Position numbers and translations under genes: made by a program. A stretch of 62,498 nucleotides of DNA, from positions 1 through 62,498 of the forward strand of contig WFWY01000079.1 of the NCBI GenBank assembly GCA_015490895.1, read 5' to 3'. Under the pieces are notes generated by a model. That model saw only the letters and a list, made by a program, of their open reading frames with translations. It had not been told where the DNA came from and searched no databases. This stretch comes from Thiotrichaceae bacterium. Lineage in GTDB: Bacteria > Pseudomonadota > Gammaproteobacteria > Thiotrichales > Thiotrichaceae. Below are positions 27,811-39,073 of the stretch, in pieces. Within the stretch, counting starts at the first letter, position 1. Each line of letters begins with the position of its first letter.

Positions 27811-29376
27811 ATGAATAAAATATCTGTTCCACGTAGTCCGACATTATTAGTTATTTTGGATGGCTTTGGCGTTAACCCCAGCAAAAAAAATAATGCTGTA
27901 AATGAAGCCAACACACCCAACCTTGATCGTTACTTTGAACACAATCCACATATCACATTAACCGCCTCTGGTCGTGCCGTAGGACTCCCTAAAGGACAAA
28001 TGGGAAATTCCGAAGTCGGTCATTTCACTATCGGCTGTGGCAATATTTATATGCAGGATCTGGTACGCATTAATGATGCAATCAGCGATGGTAGTTTTTA
28101 TGAAAAACCCGTGCTGCTAAATGCTTTTAATCGAGCCAAGGAGAATGGCCGACCTATCCATCTGGTCGGCCTGGTATCAGATGGCGGTGTGCATAGCCAT
28201 ACCGACCATCTTTGTGCCTTGTTGAAGATGGCCAAAGATCTTGGTGTAAAACCCGTATTGCATGTAATTACTGATGGTCGTGATACTCCACCACGCTCGG
28301 CCCACAAGTTTCTGGAACCCCTGCAAGTCTCTATAGAAGAAAGTGGAGGAGAAGTTGCAACCGTCTCAGGTCGCTTTTATTCCATGGACAGAGACCGGCG
28401 CTGGGAACGCACAAAAACTGCCTTTGACGCTATGATCCATGGTATTGGTATACCTGCTGACAATATGATAGCTGCCATTGATGATGCTTATGCAAAAGGC
28501 GAATACGATGAATTTATCAAACCCCGAATCATGCCACACGCAGAACTGGTGCGTGAAGATGACCAGCTTATCTTCTTTAATTTTAGAAATGATCGTCCTC
28601 GCCAGCTAGCGGATGCTCTGGGTAGTGATACCTTTACCTGCTTCGACCGGGGTGGTTACAACGCCATTATGGTTACCTGTTTGACCGAGTATGATAAAAA
28701 ACTGCTTGCACCCGTTGTCTTTACCCCAGAGCGACCTGCGACCAACCTGGCTCATACCATTAGTCTTGCGGGCTACAAACAACTACACGTTGCTGAAACC
28801 GAAAAATATGCCCATGTTACTTTTTTCTTTAATGGAGGAAGGGAAACCCCTTATGCCGGTGAAGATCGTATTATGATTGATTCTCCGGACGTTGAAACTT
28901 ATGATCTGAAACCGGAAATGAGCGCCAAAGAAGTGGCAGATACGGTTATCAATGCACTCGAAAAAGGCGATCATTCCTTTATTGTAGTGAACTTTGCCAA
29001 TGGTGATATGGTCGGACATTCTGCGATTAAAGACGCTGTTATTAAAGCCGTTGAAGCTCTTGACCGTGAGGTTGGGCGCGTGCTGGATTGTGCCGTGAAA
29101 AATGAATTCTCTGTGATATTAACATCTGATCATGGAAATTGTGATGAGTATGTTGATCCTCTCACTGGAGAACCTCATACACAACACACTATTTATCCCG
29201 TTCCCTGTTTAATTCTGGACAAATCTTTTTGGCGCCTCGGTACCTGTGGTGGCCTTTCTTCAATCGCACCAACTGTTTTACAGCTTATGGGACTGTCCCA
29301 ACCTGAAGCCATGCATGGCGAGTCTGTACTCATGGAAGAGATACCCAAAGACCAGGTGACCGCCCCAGGAGACTAA
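27811..29376 (+). CDS. gpmI: 2,3-bisphosphoglycerate-independent phosphoglycerate mutase
   Basis: Glycolytic and gluconeogenic interconversion of 3- and 2-phosphoglycerate with two Mn ions. The 521 residues match the family. The alkaline-phosphatase-like core has LVILDGFGVNP and the phosphoserine Ser67 in GQMGNSEVGH. Metal ligands lie in NFANGDMVGHSA and TSDHGNCDEY, and the substrate domain has HSHTDHL, DGRDTPPRSA and GRFYSMDRDRRWERT. Its promoter must lie in the 50-90 bp shared with the divergent tatD gene. Confidence 0.97.
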   Translation: MNKISVPRSPTLLVILDGFGVNPSKKNNAVNEANTPNLDRYFEHNPHITLTASGRAVGLPKGQMGNSEVGHFTIGCGNIYMQDLVRINDAISDGSFYEKPVLLNAFNRAKENGRPIHLVGLVSDGGVHSHTDHLCALLKMAKDLGVKPVLHVITDGRDTPPRSAHKFLEPLQVSIEESGGEVATVSGRFYSMDRDRRWERTKTAFDAMIHGIGIPADNMIAAIDDAYAKGEYDEFIKPRIMPHAELVREDDQLIFFNFRNDRPRQLADALGSDTFTCFDRGGYNAIMVTCLTEYDKKLLAPVVFTPERPATNLAHTISLAGYKQLHVAETEKYAHVTFFFNGGRETPYAGEDRIMIDSPDVETYDLKPEMSAKEVADTVINALEKGDHSFIVVNFANGDMVGHSAIKDAVIKAVEALDREVGRVLDCAVKNEFSVILTSDHGNCDEYVDPLTGEPHTQHTIYPVPCLILDKSFWRLGTCGGLSSIAPTVLQLMGLSQPEAMHGESVLMEEIPKDQVTAPGD

Positions 29377-29398
29377 ATAGCCAAAGCGATGATTTATT

Positions 29399-29977
29399 AT
29401 GAATATCCGTATGCCCCGAACTTTGCTGGTTTTTACAATAGCTGTATCATTAGCAGCCTGTAGCCCTGTATCCAGCGCTCAACAGGGTTCCAAGCCCCAC
29501 AATCTTCGTGTGAATCCACAACAAATTTTATCCGCGCATAACCGGGTTCGTTCACGCTATCGCTTGCAGCCTTTAACCTGGTCTGACTCATTAGCCCATT
29601 TTTCCAGCCAATGGGCTAATCACCTTCGGCAAACCAATGGCTGCAAAATGCGTCACCGTCCCCATTCCGGACAATACAAAACGGACTATGGTGAAAACCT
29701 GTTCTGGGCAAGTCCGCTACGCTGGTCAGATGGTCGTGTAGAAATACAGGCTGTTGAGTCTGCCAGAGTTGTAAATGAGTGGGCCTCTGAAGCAAAATTC
29801 TATCGTTACCAGAGCAACCGTTGTCAAGCAGGTCAGCAATGCGGACATTTTACTCAAATTATCTGGAAAGATACCCGCAAGGTAGGCTGTGCCATGTCCA
29901 TATGCCCGGATAAGTCACAGGTATGGGTCTGCAGTTATGATCCACCAGGTAACTGGCAAGGACAACGTCCTTACTAA
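29399..29977 (+). CDS. CAP-domain (SCP/PR-1-like) lipoprotein
   Basis: A 192-residue exported protein with a lipoprotein signal (SLAAC, Cys about residue 21) followed by a full CAP domain: LSAHNRVRSRYRLQPLTWS, the histidine-containing GCKMRHRP and YGENLFW, the CAP signature CGHFTQIIWKDTRKVGC and the closing YDPPGNWQGQRPY. Putative metal-binding His and Glu residues are kept. The layout is close to plant PR-1 and eukaryotic-type CAP proteins. The function may be sterol or lipid binding or a cell-wall role and is not known for bacteria. It follows gpmI by 22 bp on the same strand. Confidence 0.85.
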   Translation: MNIRMPRTLLVFTIAVSLAACSPVSSAQQGSKPHNLRVNPQQILSAHNRVRSRYRLQPLTWSDSLAHFSSQWANHLRQTNGCKMRHRPHSGQYKTDYGENLFWASPLRWSDGRVEIQAVESARVVNEWASEAKFYRYQSNRCQAGQQCGHFTQIIWKDTRKVGCAMSICPDKSQVWVCSYDPPGNWQGQRPY

Positions 29978-29991
29978 CCTTGTGCAACCCG

Positions 29992-31113
29992 TTAGCGGGA
30001 GATAAACTCATGACTGGCTTCACGGTGGGTGGTCAAGGCATACTTCTCTTTATCCACAAAGGACGGTCTTTGCTGGATAATATCGGTGAGAAGTTGTGCA
30101 GAGGCTAACCCCATCACAACCCCGTAGCGATAATGCCCCGTATTCACATAAAGCCCTGAAATCTCCGGGTGTTCGCCAATATAGGGCACCCCGTTAGGGG
30201 ATCCTGGCCGCAAACCACTCCATTGCTTAATGATCTCAAACTGTTTTAACCCGGGAATCATGGCTAAAGCAGCAGCGTATAATTCCTTTCTAACTCGATG
30301 ACTGGTGACTTTTTCAAAGCCATTCCACTCGATCGTTGAACCACACAACAGATGCCCATCCGCACGTGGAATCACATACTTCCCAGCTCGCATAACAATT
30401 CGTGTCAACCATCCAGGGCTGGTTTTAAAGAGTATCATTTGCCCCATCACTGGCCGTACATCGAGCATGGAAAGTGCGCTGAACTGTCCACTCCACGCCC
30501 CCCCTGCAATGATAATTTTATCAGCAGGATAAACTCCATCCCGGCTACGCACAGCTATAGCCCTGTTATGAATGGTGTCTATTTTCTCAATCGCTGTATT
30601 TTCAACAAACTTAACTTTTTTATTGGACAGATAGGCTTTAAGGGATCGTACCAGCCAGGGGTTTCGTACCTGGGCTATATCAGCCTGATACAGTGCCTGT
30701 TCAAATCTTTTGTTTACCCGTGGTTCACAATACGGAATACCTTCCTGGTTCATTGGCTGAAGCCGTTTTTGGTAGTGTGTCGCCCATGTCTTTATAGCCT
30801 GTTGAGAATCTTTACATTCAAGCATAAGCAAGCCTGAACGCAACCACTCCGGATTGACCCCTGTTTCAGCGTAGAGAGTCTCGCTCAAGGCCTGGTAGTG
30901 CTGCTGACTATACTGGGAGAGAGTATTAATGGGGTCAGGATAACGCCATGGGTACAGTGGTGACAAAATTCCTCCCCCTGCCCAGGAAGACTCTCTACCC
31001 ACTTCACCTTTATCAACAATGGTAATACGGGCACCCTGCTGTTCCAGTAAATAGGCAGATAACAGGGAGATCACCCCACCACCCACAATCACGATATCAG
31101 TCTGTGAGGTCAC
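29992..31113 (-). CDS. thiO: Glycine oxidase ThiO (FAD-dependent)
   Basis: ThiO oxidises glycine to the imine used for the thiazole ring of thiamine. The 373-residue protein has an N-terminal FAD Rossmann motif (IVIVGGGVISLLSAYLLEQQGARITIVDKG), the typical GRESSWAGGGILSPLYPWRYP segment and a C-terminal GLRPGSPNGVPYIGEHPEISGLYVNTGHYRYG. No other thi genes are adjacent. The gene begins 8 bp after yajL in the same direction. Another FAD-dependent amino acid oxidase of the DAO family is possible. Confidence 0.85.
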   Translation of the reverse strand: MTSQTDIVIVGGGVISLLSAYLLEQQGARITIVDKGEVGRESSWAGGGILSPLYPWRYPDPINTLSQYSQQHYQALSETLYAETGVNPEWLRSGLLMLECKDSQQAIKTWATHYQKRLQPMNQEGIPYCEPRVNKRFEQALYQADIAQVRNPWLVRSLKAYLSNKKVKFVENTAIEKIDTIHNRAIAVRSRDGVYPADKIIIAGGAWSGQFSALSMLDVRPVMGQMILFKTSPGWLTRIVMRAGKYVIPRADGHLLCGSTIEWNGFEKVTSHRVRKELYAAALAMIPGLKQFEIIKQWSGLRPGSPNGVPYIGEHPEISGLYVNTGHYRYGVVMGLASAQLLTDIIQQRPSFVDKEKYALTTHREASHEFISR

Positions 31114-31121
31114 TCTTTTCC

Positions 31122-31685
31122 TTACGGTCTTACCAAAGGGACTTCGACTCTCTCTCTAGCATCTTTACCTGCCAGTATTTCAATCAACTCTAACGCAAAA
31201 TCCATTGCCGTTCCTGGCCCTCTTGATGTCACAATCGTACCATCTTTGACAACCACCTCATCAAGCAGGTTTAAACGGGAACGCTGCGCTGTATCAAGGT
31301 GATCCAGTGAACCGGGATAGGCGGTCAATTTTTCCAGTCCGATATTGGCACTAACTAAAACCCGAGGGGCAGCACAGATTGCCCCCACATACCCCCCCTG
31401 TTCATGGGTCTTTTTCAACAGGGCATGCAGGCGCTCGTCATTATTCAAGTAATCTGCACCAGGCAATCCACCAGGTAGTACAATCAGATCAAATTTATCG
31501 TCCATAACAGCAGCCAGGGTAGTATCAGCAACCAGACGCGTATTCCGCGAACAGATTACTTCCTTTTGATCCTTCAGGCTAGCAGTAATGACATCAAAAC
31601 TGGCGCGTCGTAGCAGGTCTATGAGAGTAACTGCTTCGAGTTCTTCACAACCTTCCGCGAGTGGTATAAGAATTTTTTTGCTCAT
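31122..31685 (-). CDS. yajL: DJ-1/PfpI family protein (YajL-like)
   Basis: A 187-residue cytoplasmic protein of the DJ-1/YajL branch. The nucleophilic elbow is GAICAAPRVL with the reactive cysteine near residue 104, plus the Glu in LAEGCEELEA near residue 15 and the closing TSRGPGTAMDFALELIEIL. YajL acts as an oxidative-stress chaperone and has been proposed to repair glycated proteins and bases. A strong AGGAGG lies 5 bases before the ATG, and a 19-bp tandem repeat lies directly upstream (31705-31790). Confidence 0.9.
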   Translation of the reverse strand: MSKKILIPLAEGCEELEAVTLIDLLRRASFDVITASLKDQKEVICSRNTRLVADTTLAAVMDDKFDLIVLPGGLPGADYLNNDERLHALLKKTHEQGGYVGAICAAPRVLVSANIGLEKLTAYPGSLDHLDTAQRSRLNLLDEVVVKDGTIVTSRGPGTAMDFALELIEILAGKDARERVEVPLVRP

Positions 31686-31704
31686 TCAGACCTCCTTTTT
31701 GGTT

Positions 31705-31790
31705 ATTTCCCGTTGACGACTCTATTTCCCGTTGACGATTCTATTTCCCGTTGACGACTCTATTCCCCGTTGACGACTCTATTTCCCGTT
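31705..31790. repeat. 19-bp tandem repeat, 4.5 copies
   Basis: The unit ATTTCCCGTTGACGACTCT occurs at 31705, 31724, 31743 and 31762 with single-base changes (T for C at one site, C for T at another). A partial fifth unit (ATTTCCCGTT) begins at 31781. The array fills the whole gap between the ctpA stop and the yajL ribosome-binding site. The unit length is not a multiple of three, so the array is not a coding repeat. Confidence 0.97.
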
Positions 31791-31799
31791 AATAGCTTC

Positions 31800-33191
31800 T
31801 TACTCTTGATGACTCCTGCCATACCACAGTTTCATTCCCTTTAATATATTCAAGGCTTCAAACAGCTGATAGTCTTTTTCTAATAAATCATTATTTTTAT
31901 TGGTTTTTAGCGCAGGGTCCTGCTTCTCTTTAGTTTGGGTATCCGGTATAGAATCATTTGATTCTGTAGGTGCTTTAGTCTCACTTTCTTCTTTTTCTTT
32001 CTTTTCCTTTGGGTTGAGCAGGTGTCCACTTAAGTCTGCTTCAGTTTGAGGTGTAAAAAGATCATCCTTATCTTCCTGACTGAAAGTTAATGGTTTCACC
32101 ACGATATCGGGTTCTATTCCGGTTGCCTGAATCGAGCGACCAGATGGTGTATAGTATCGCGCTGTTGTCAGTTTTAGTGCTGTCGTTGCATCCAGCGGTA
32201 ATACAGTTTGCACTGAACCCTTTCCAAATGTTTTTTCACCAAGAATCAATCCTCTTTTTTGATCCTGAAGCGCACCCGCAACAATTTCTGATGCTGAAGC
32301 AGATCCCTGATTCACCAGTACGACTATCGGTGCTCCTTCCAGAATATCACCGTCATGAGCAGTTTCTGTCATTTTCGCATCACTGACACGTCCATCAGTT
32401 GCAACAATTTTCCCCTCCTTGAGAAACAGATCAGAAACCCCCACTGCAGCACCCAATATTCCCCCGGGATTATTTCTCAGATCCAGAATCAGACCGCTTA
32501 ATTTCCCCTTATTTAACTTTTCCAGCTGACGGATAGCCTTTTTTGCTGCAAGTGTCGTATTGGACTGAAAAGAGACGATACGCAAATAGCCAAAGCCCGG
32601 TGCCAGTAGCCGCTGCTTCACACTTTTAATTTTAATGATATCTCTCACTATTCTGATTTTCAGCGGCTTACTTTCTCCCTCTCTGACAATGGTCAATACA
32701 ATAGGCTCCCCGACTTTTCCACGCATAATCTTGACGGCATCGTTCAAGCTTTTACCTTTAACATGCTCATCATTCAGACGAATAATCAAATCTCCCGCTT
32801 CCACCCCAGCCCGTTGGGCCGGGGTATCATCAATAGGTGCAATTACTTTGACAAAGCCATTTTCCATACCAACTTCGATCCCAAGACCACCAAATTTCCC
32901 ACTCGTATCGACTTGCAGCTCCTTGAACTCTTCGGTGTCCAGGTAGGCCGAATGTGGATCAAGCCCTGCCAGCATTCCCCTGATAGCGTCGATAATCAGT
33001 TTTTCATCATCCACCTCTTCCACATAATCCCGCTTAATGCGTGCCATGACTTCAGCAAATTTTTTTAACTGGGCAATAGGGATTTTCTGGCTTGTTGTAT
33101 CCTCATCCAACTGGAAAGCAAAGACACTATATGAAAAACTCATTAACAGTATCAGGATAGTGCTTAATATCGTATTTTTTATTCTTTTCAT
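31800..33191 (-). CDS. ctpA: Carboxy-terminal processing protease (S41 family)
   Basis: A periplasmic serine protease of the tail-specific CtpA/Prc type. The 463 residues start with a signal or anchor (STILILLMSFSYSVFA) and continue with a PDZ domain (residues about 100-170, FGGLGIEVGMENGFVKV) and the S41 domain. The catalytic pair is predicted as Ser299 in NQGSASASEI and Lys324 in TFGKGSVQ. The last 70 residues are a charged, low-complexity tail (KEKKEKEESETK). It follows envC by 42 bp on the same strand, a common pairing: CtpA proteases often work with LytM-type factors on the cell wall. Confidence 0.93.
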   Translation of the reverse strand: MKRIKNTILSTILILLMSFSYSVFAFQLDEDTTSQKIPIAQLKKFAEVMARIKRDYVEEVDDEKLIIDAIRGMLAGLDPHSAYLDTEEFKELQVDTSGKFGGLGIEVGMENGFVKVIAPIDDTPAQRAGVEAGDLIIRLNDEHVKGKSLNDAVKIMRGKVGEPIVLTIVREGESKPLKIRIVRDIIKIKSVKQRLLAPGFGYLRIVSFQSNTTLAAKKAIRQLEKLNKGKLSGLILDLRNNPGGILGAAVGVSDLFLKEGKIVATDGRVSDAKMTETAHDGDILEGAPIVVLVNQGSASASEIVAGALQDQKRGLILGEKTFGKGSVQTVLPLDATTALKLTTARYYTPSGRSIQATGIEPDIVVKPLTFSQEDKDDLFTPQTEADLSGHLLNPKEKKEKEESETKAPTESNDSIPDTQTKEKQDPALKTNKNNDLLEKDYQLFEALNILKGMKLWYGRSHQE

Positions 33192-33233
33192 GAATCTCTT
33201 ACCTTACAGCTTCTTTACTTACATGCCATTTTA

Positions 33234-34445
33234 TCAGCGACACCATTTTGCCGGGTTCCGGGGGGATGCGCCTTTTCGTATCTCAAAATATAAGGCATTT
33301 CTCTGTTGCCCACCGGAATTACCAACGGCAGCAATAACTGCGCCACCTTTCACTACTTGTCCTGACCGAACGTAAACCGCCCTGTTATAACCATAGAGAC
33401 TCCGGTAATTATTATCATGCCGAATAATGACCAGGTAACCGTAGCCTGTGAACCAGCCAGCAAACTCTACCTTGCCCTCAGCAATGGCCCGTACCTTTTG
33501 TCCCCCACGAGCCGCGATGACGGTTCCTTTCCAACGCTGTTTTTCGTTTCTTTTCTCACCGTATGAATGAAGAATTTTGCCTTTCACTGGCCAGGACAGC
33601 TTTCCCCGCAGTGATGAGAATCTTTTATTCGCATAAAACGTTGAAGAGCTAACCTGTTTGGACTGTTTCTTCTGCTGTTTTTTTGCTGGTTTCTTTCCTT
33701 TATTTTCCTGTTTTTTCTGCTTTACTTCTGGCTCGACACGTGCGGTCTGTGCGACCAGGCGCTCTATCTTGCTTTGTAGTTTGGCTTCCTTCCGCTTTAG
33801 CTCACGCAGTTGCTGTTTTTTCTTTTTTACTCTTTTATTACTTTTTTTGAAGGCACGCTCACGCTGCTCAAGTATTTGCTGACTCGCTTTTTTTTCCTTC
33901 AGGAGGTTTGCCTGCAAATGCTGCAACCTGGTTTTATTTTTTTTAACTCGTTGTGTCACTTCAAGAAGTTGCTGAAGTGTAGCCTTGATTCCCTGTATTT
34001 TTTTTATCCGACTCCTGTTCAGGTACTCAAAATACTTTACCGTTCGACCTATATCTGAAGGGTCATCTTGCTTCAATAACATGCGTAGGTGTGATTGTTC
34101 TCCTGCACTATAAAGCGCCTGCATTTGCTGGGATAAGCCTTTTTTCTGTAGTTTTAACTCTGCTTCCAGAACCTTTTTTTCGGTATTGGCCTGATCCAGG
34201 CGTTTAACAACCTGTTTGATTTTTTTTTCGATAGCGTATGCCTTCCGGGTTTGCTCTCCCAGCTTCTGCTCTAAGGTTCTTACTTCTGCTCTCAGCGCCG
34301 CAGCTTTTCTCTCTTCCCGGCTAAGCCGACTGTCTAGCACCTTGATATCTTTCTGGATCTGTTGTCGACTGGATAAATTATCAGCCTTCACACTAATACT
34401 CAACAAACAAAAAAATAACAAGAGCCCTGTTAACTGCCCCCCCAT
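33234..34445 (-). CDS. envC: Murein hydrolase activator EnvC
   Basis: EnvC activates amidases AmiA/AmiB at the division septum. The 403-residue protein has an N-terminal signal sequence (LTGLLLFFCLLSISVKA), a long coiled coil (residues about 22-250, rich in Lys, Gln and Leu) and a C-terminal LytM domain. The LytM domain is degenerate as in E. coli EnvC, with LYGYN in place of the metal-binding YGHN and LYFEIR in place of HxH. This fits an activator rather than an enzyme. The start overlaps the prlC stop by one base. The linker contains a very basic KKKQENKGKKPAKKQQKKQ-like stretch. Confidence 0.9.
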   Translation of the reverse strand: MGGQLTGLLLFFCLLSISVKADNLSSRQQIQKDIKVLDSRLSREERKAAALRAEVRTLEQKLGEQTRKAYAIEKKIKQVVKRLDQANTEKKVLEAELKLQKKGLSQQMQALYSAGEQSHLRMLLKQDDPSDIGRTVKYFEYLNRSRIKKIQGIKATLQQLLEVTQRVKKNKTRLQHLQANLLKEKKASQQILEQRERAFKKSNKRVKKKKQQLRELKRKEAKLQSKIERLVAQTARVEPEVKQKKQENKGKKPAKKQQKKQSKQVSSSTFYANKRFSSLRGKLSWPVKGKILHSYGEKRNEKQRWKGTVIAARGGQKVRAIAEGKVEFAGWFTGYGYLVIIRHDNNYRSLYGYNRAVYVRSGQVVKGGAVIAAVGNSGGQQRNALYFEIRKGASPRNPAKWCR

Positions 34446-36499
34446 TAATGAATTCCTGAATGCCTGAGTAGTGCGCCGATATCTGGCTCCCTACCTCTAT
34501 ACTGGATAAATGACTCCCGCGCAGGTCGGGATCCCCCTTTTTCAAGAATTTCAGTCAAAAACTGTCGTGCCGTTGATTGATTAAACAAACCTGTTTCTTC
34601 AAACTTTCCAAACGCATCTGCTGATAATACTTCGGCCCATAGATAGCTATAATATCCTGCAGCGTAACCACCCGAAAAAATATGTGAAAAAGAATTCTGA
34701 AAACGGTTAAAAGAGGGTACGGGTAGTAAAGTGGTTTGCTGGCGAACACTTTTCAATATATCACTGATTTCCTGGTATTTTTTAACCTCTCCATAGGTAT
34801 GTAAATACATATCAAACAGGGCAAACTCTAGTTGTCTCAACATTGATAGGGCACTATTAAAGTGTCTGGTTTTCAACATCTTTTGGTAAAGCTCATCTGG
34901 CAAGGGGGTACCGCTTTCATAGTGTCTGGCAAATAAATCCAGAGAAGCTTTTTCCCAGCACCAGTTTTCCATAAACTGGCTAGGTAGTTCAACCGCATCC
35001 CACTCGACCCCATTGATGCCAGAGACATCCAGGTAATCAGCCTGAGTCAGCATATGATGCAACCCATGCCCAAACTCATGAAAAAGTGTAATGACTTCAT
35101 TGTGTGTAAACAATGCCGGTTTACCGCTTTCGTCAGGTGGTGTTAAATTACAGGTTAGATAAGCAACGGGCAACTGTCGTTCATTATTCACTTTGAAACG
35201 ACCACAAAGGGCATCCATCCAGGCACCACCACGCTTGTTTTCCCTGCTGTACAGGTCCAGATAGAAACGTGCCATAGCCTTGCCATTTTTATCCAGTATT
35301 TCATACACCTTTACATCAGGGTGCCAGCAGTCTACAGGGTCTTGCTGTAAGCGTACAGAATAGCCATAAAGTCGCTTTACCAAATCAAACAAACCATTGA
35401 GCACCTGATCCACACTAAACCAGGGTTTTATTTCTTCTTCTTTATACGCGAATGATACCTGTTTCAGCTTTTCAGCAACGTAGGCTTGATCCCATATTTG
35501 CATCGCTGGCAATGATAGTGTATCGGTCGCGAACTGCTTGAGCTCTTTCATTTCCTGCTCAGCCTGGGGTTTCACTTTAGCCAGCAGGCCTGTCAGAAAA
35601 GTAATAACCTCATCTGCATTCGCTGCCATTTTCTTATACAGCGATTGTTCTGCATAATGCTCAAATCCCAATAGCTTTGCGCGCTGTGTACGCAAGTTGA
35701 GTATTCGCTGCATAGAGAAACTGTTATCGTACTGATGATCATCTGATTGATCAGATGCTCTCGTACAGAAACGGGTATACATTTCTTCACGTAGTGTCGA
35801 GTCATCTGCGTAGGTAATAACAGCATGATAAACCGGGTAATCAAGGGTGAGTAACCATCCCTCAAGCCCTTTTTGTCGAGCTGCTGTTTTCAGGGTGCCC
35901 AGTGCACTTGGAGGTAAGCCACGCAACTCTGTTTTATCTGTAATCAAACGACTCCAGCCTTGTGTGGCGTCCAGTACATTATCTGAAAAAGCTGATTGTA
36001 AACGGGAGAGCTCTGAACTCAGAGCTTTATATCGTTTCTGCTTATCACGCGTTAGATGTATACCTGCCAAGGTAAAATTTTTCATATAGTTGTCATAGAC
36101 AGCTCGCAGTGCTCCTTTGATATCACCGACCTCCTCCCCAGCGGTTTTCAGGCATCGATAAAGCCCCTGGTGCTGCCCTAGTTCAGTCGAATAAGCACTT
36201 AGGAGAGGTAAACAGGCTGTATAGGCTTGTCTTATTTCAGTCGTATTCATTACAGCATTCAGATGTTTGACTGGTGACCATACGCGCTCGAGTCTATTTT
36301 CCAACTGTTGCAGTTGCTGGATAATATGGTGCAGGGACTCATGCCTGGAACCACTACCAACTAATTGATTAATATGTTTTTTATTGTCTGTTATAACTTG
36401 CTTGAGTGCAGGTACAACCTGCTCCGCCTTGATGCTAGAAAAAACGGGTAAGCTATTTACTTCCCCAACAGCAAGCAATGGATTATTTAAAGTATTCAA
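34445..36499 (-). CDS. prlC: Oligopeptidase A (M3 family)
   Basis: A cytoplasmic zinc metallopeptidase that degrades signal peptides and other oligopeptides. The 684 residues match E. coli OpdA/PrlC (680). The zinc motif HEFGH is at 474-478 in TLFHEFGHGLHHML with a downstream Glu in GVEWDAVELPSQFMENW. The N-terminal helical lid and the closing GGYAAGYYSYLWAEVLSADAF are typical. It lies 2 bp downstream of gyrB and overlaps envC by one base, so it is probably part of a long origin-region transcript. Confidence 0.95.
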   Translation of the reverse strand: MNTLNNPLLAVGEVNSLPVFSSIKAEQVVPALKQVITDNKKHINQLVGSGSRHESLHHIIQQLQQLENRLERVWSPVKHLNAVMNTTEIRQAYTACLPLLSAYSTELGQHQGLYRCLKTAGEEVGDIKGALRAVYDNYMKNFTLAGIHLTRDKQKRYKALSSELSRLQSAFSDNVLDATQGWSRLITDKTELRGLPPSALGTLKTAARQKGLEGWLLTLDYPVYHAVITYADDSTLREEMYTRFCTRASDQSDDHQYDNSFSMQRILNLRTQRAKLLGFEHYAEQSLYKKMAANADEVITFLTGLLAKVKPQAEQEMKELKQFATDTLSLPAMQIWDQAYVAEKLKQVSFAYKEEEIKPWFSVDQVLNGLFDLVKRLYGYSVRLQQDPVDCWHPDVKVYEILDKNGKAMARFYLDLYSRENKRGGAWMDALCGRFKVNNERQLPVAYLTCNLTPPDESGKPALFTHNEVITLFHEFGHGLHHMLTQADYLDVSGINGVEWDAVELPSQFMENWCWEKASLDLFARHYESGTPLPDELYQKMLKTRHFNSALSMLRQLEFALFDMYLHTYGEVKKYQEISDILKSVRQQTTLLPVPSFNRFQNSFSHIFSGGYAAGYYSYLWAEVLSADAFGKFEETGLFNQSTARQFLTEILEKGGSRPARESFIQYRGREPDIGALLRHSGIH

Positions 36500-36501
36500 C
36501 C

Positions 36502-38940
<2,439 letters not shown>

Positions 38941-39051
38941 TTATTAGCCGTCTAAAAGCACGGGAAATTGTACCACATTATAACCCAACACATCCTTTAA
39001 ACCTTTATAGCCTGCATGTGTGTAATTAACCCTGTCTCCATACAGATTTAA

Positions 39052-39067
39052 TGTTTCACGTGGAACA
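39052..39067 (-). promoter_or_regulatory. parS centromere site 1
   Basis: TGTTTCACGTGGAACA is the exact reverse complement of the ParB-binding consensus TGTTNCACGTGAAACA with N = C. It lies in the gap between gyrB and recF. parS sites are bound by ParB for chromosome segregation and cluster near the origin. Confidence 0.92.
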
Positions 39068-39073
39068 GACAGT

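Noticed and set aside
31705-31790. CRISPR-like repeat array
   Set aside because: The 19-bp units are directly tandem with no spacers and no cas genes are nearby.
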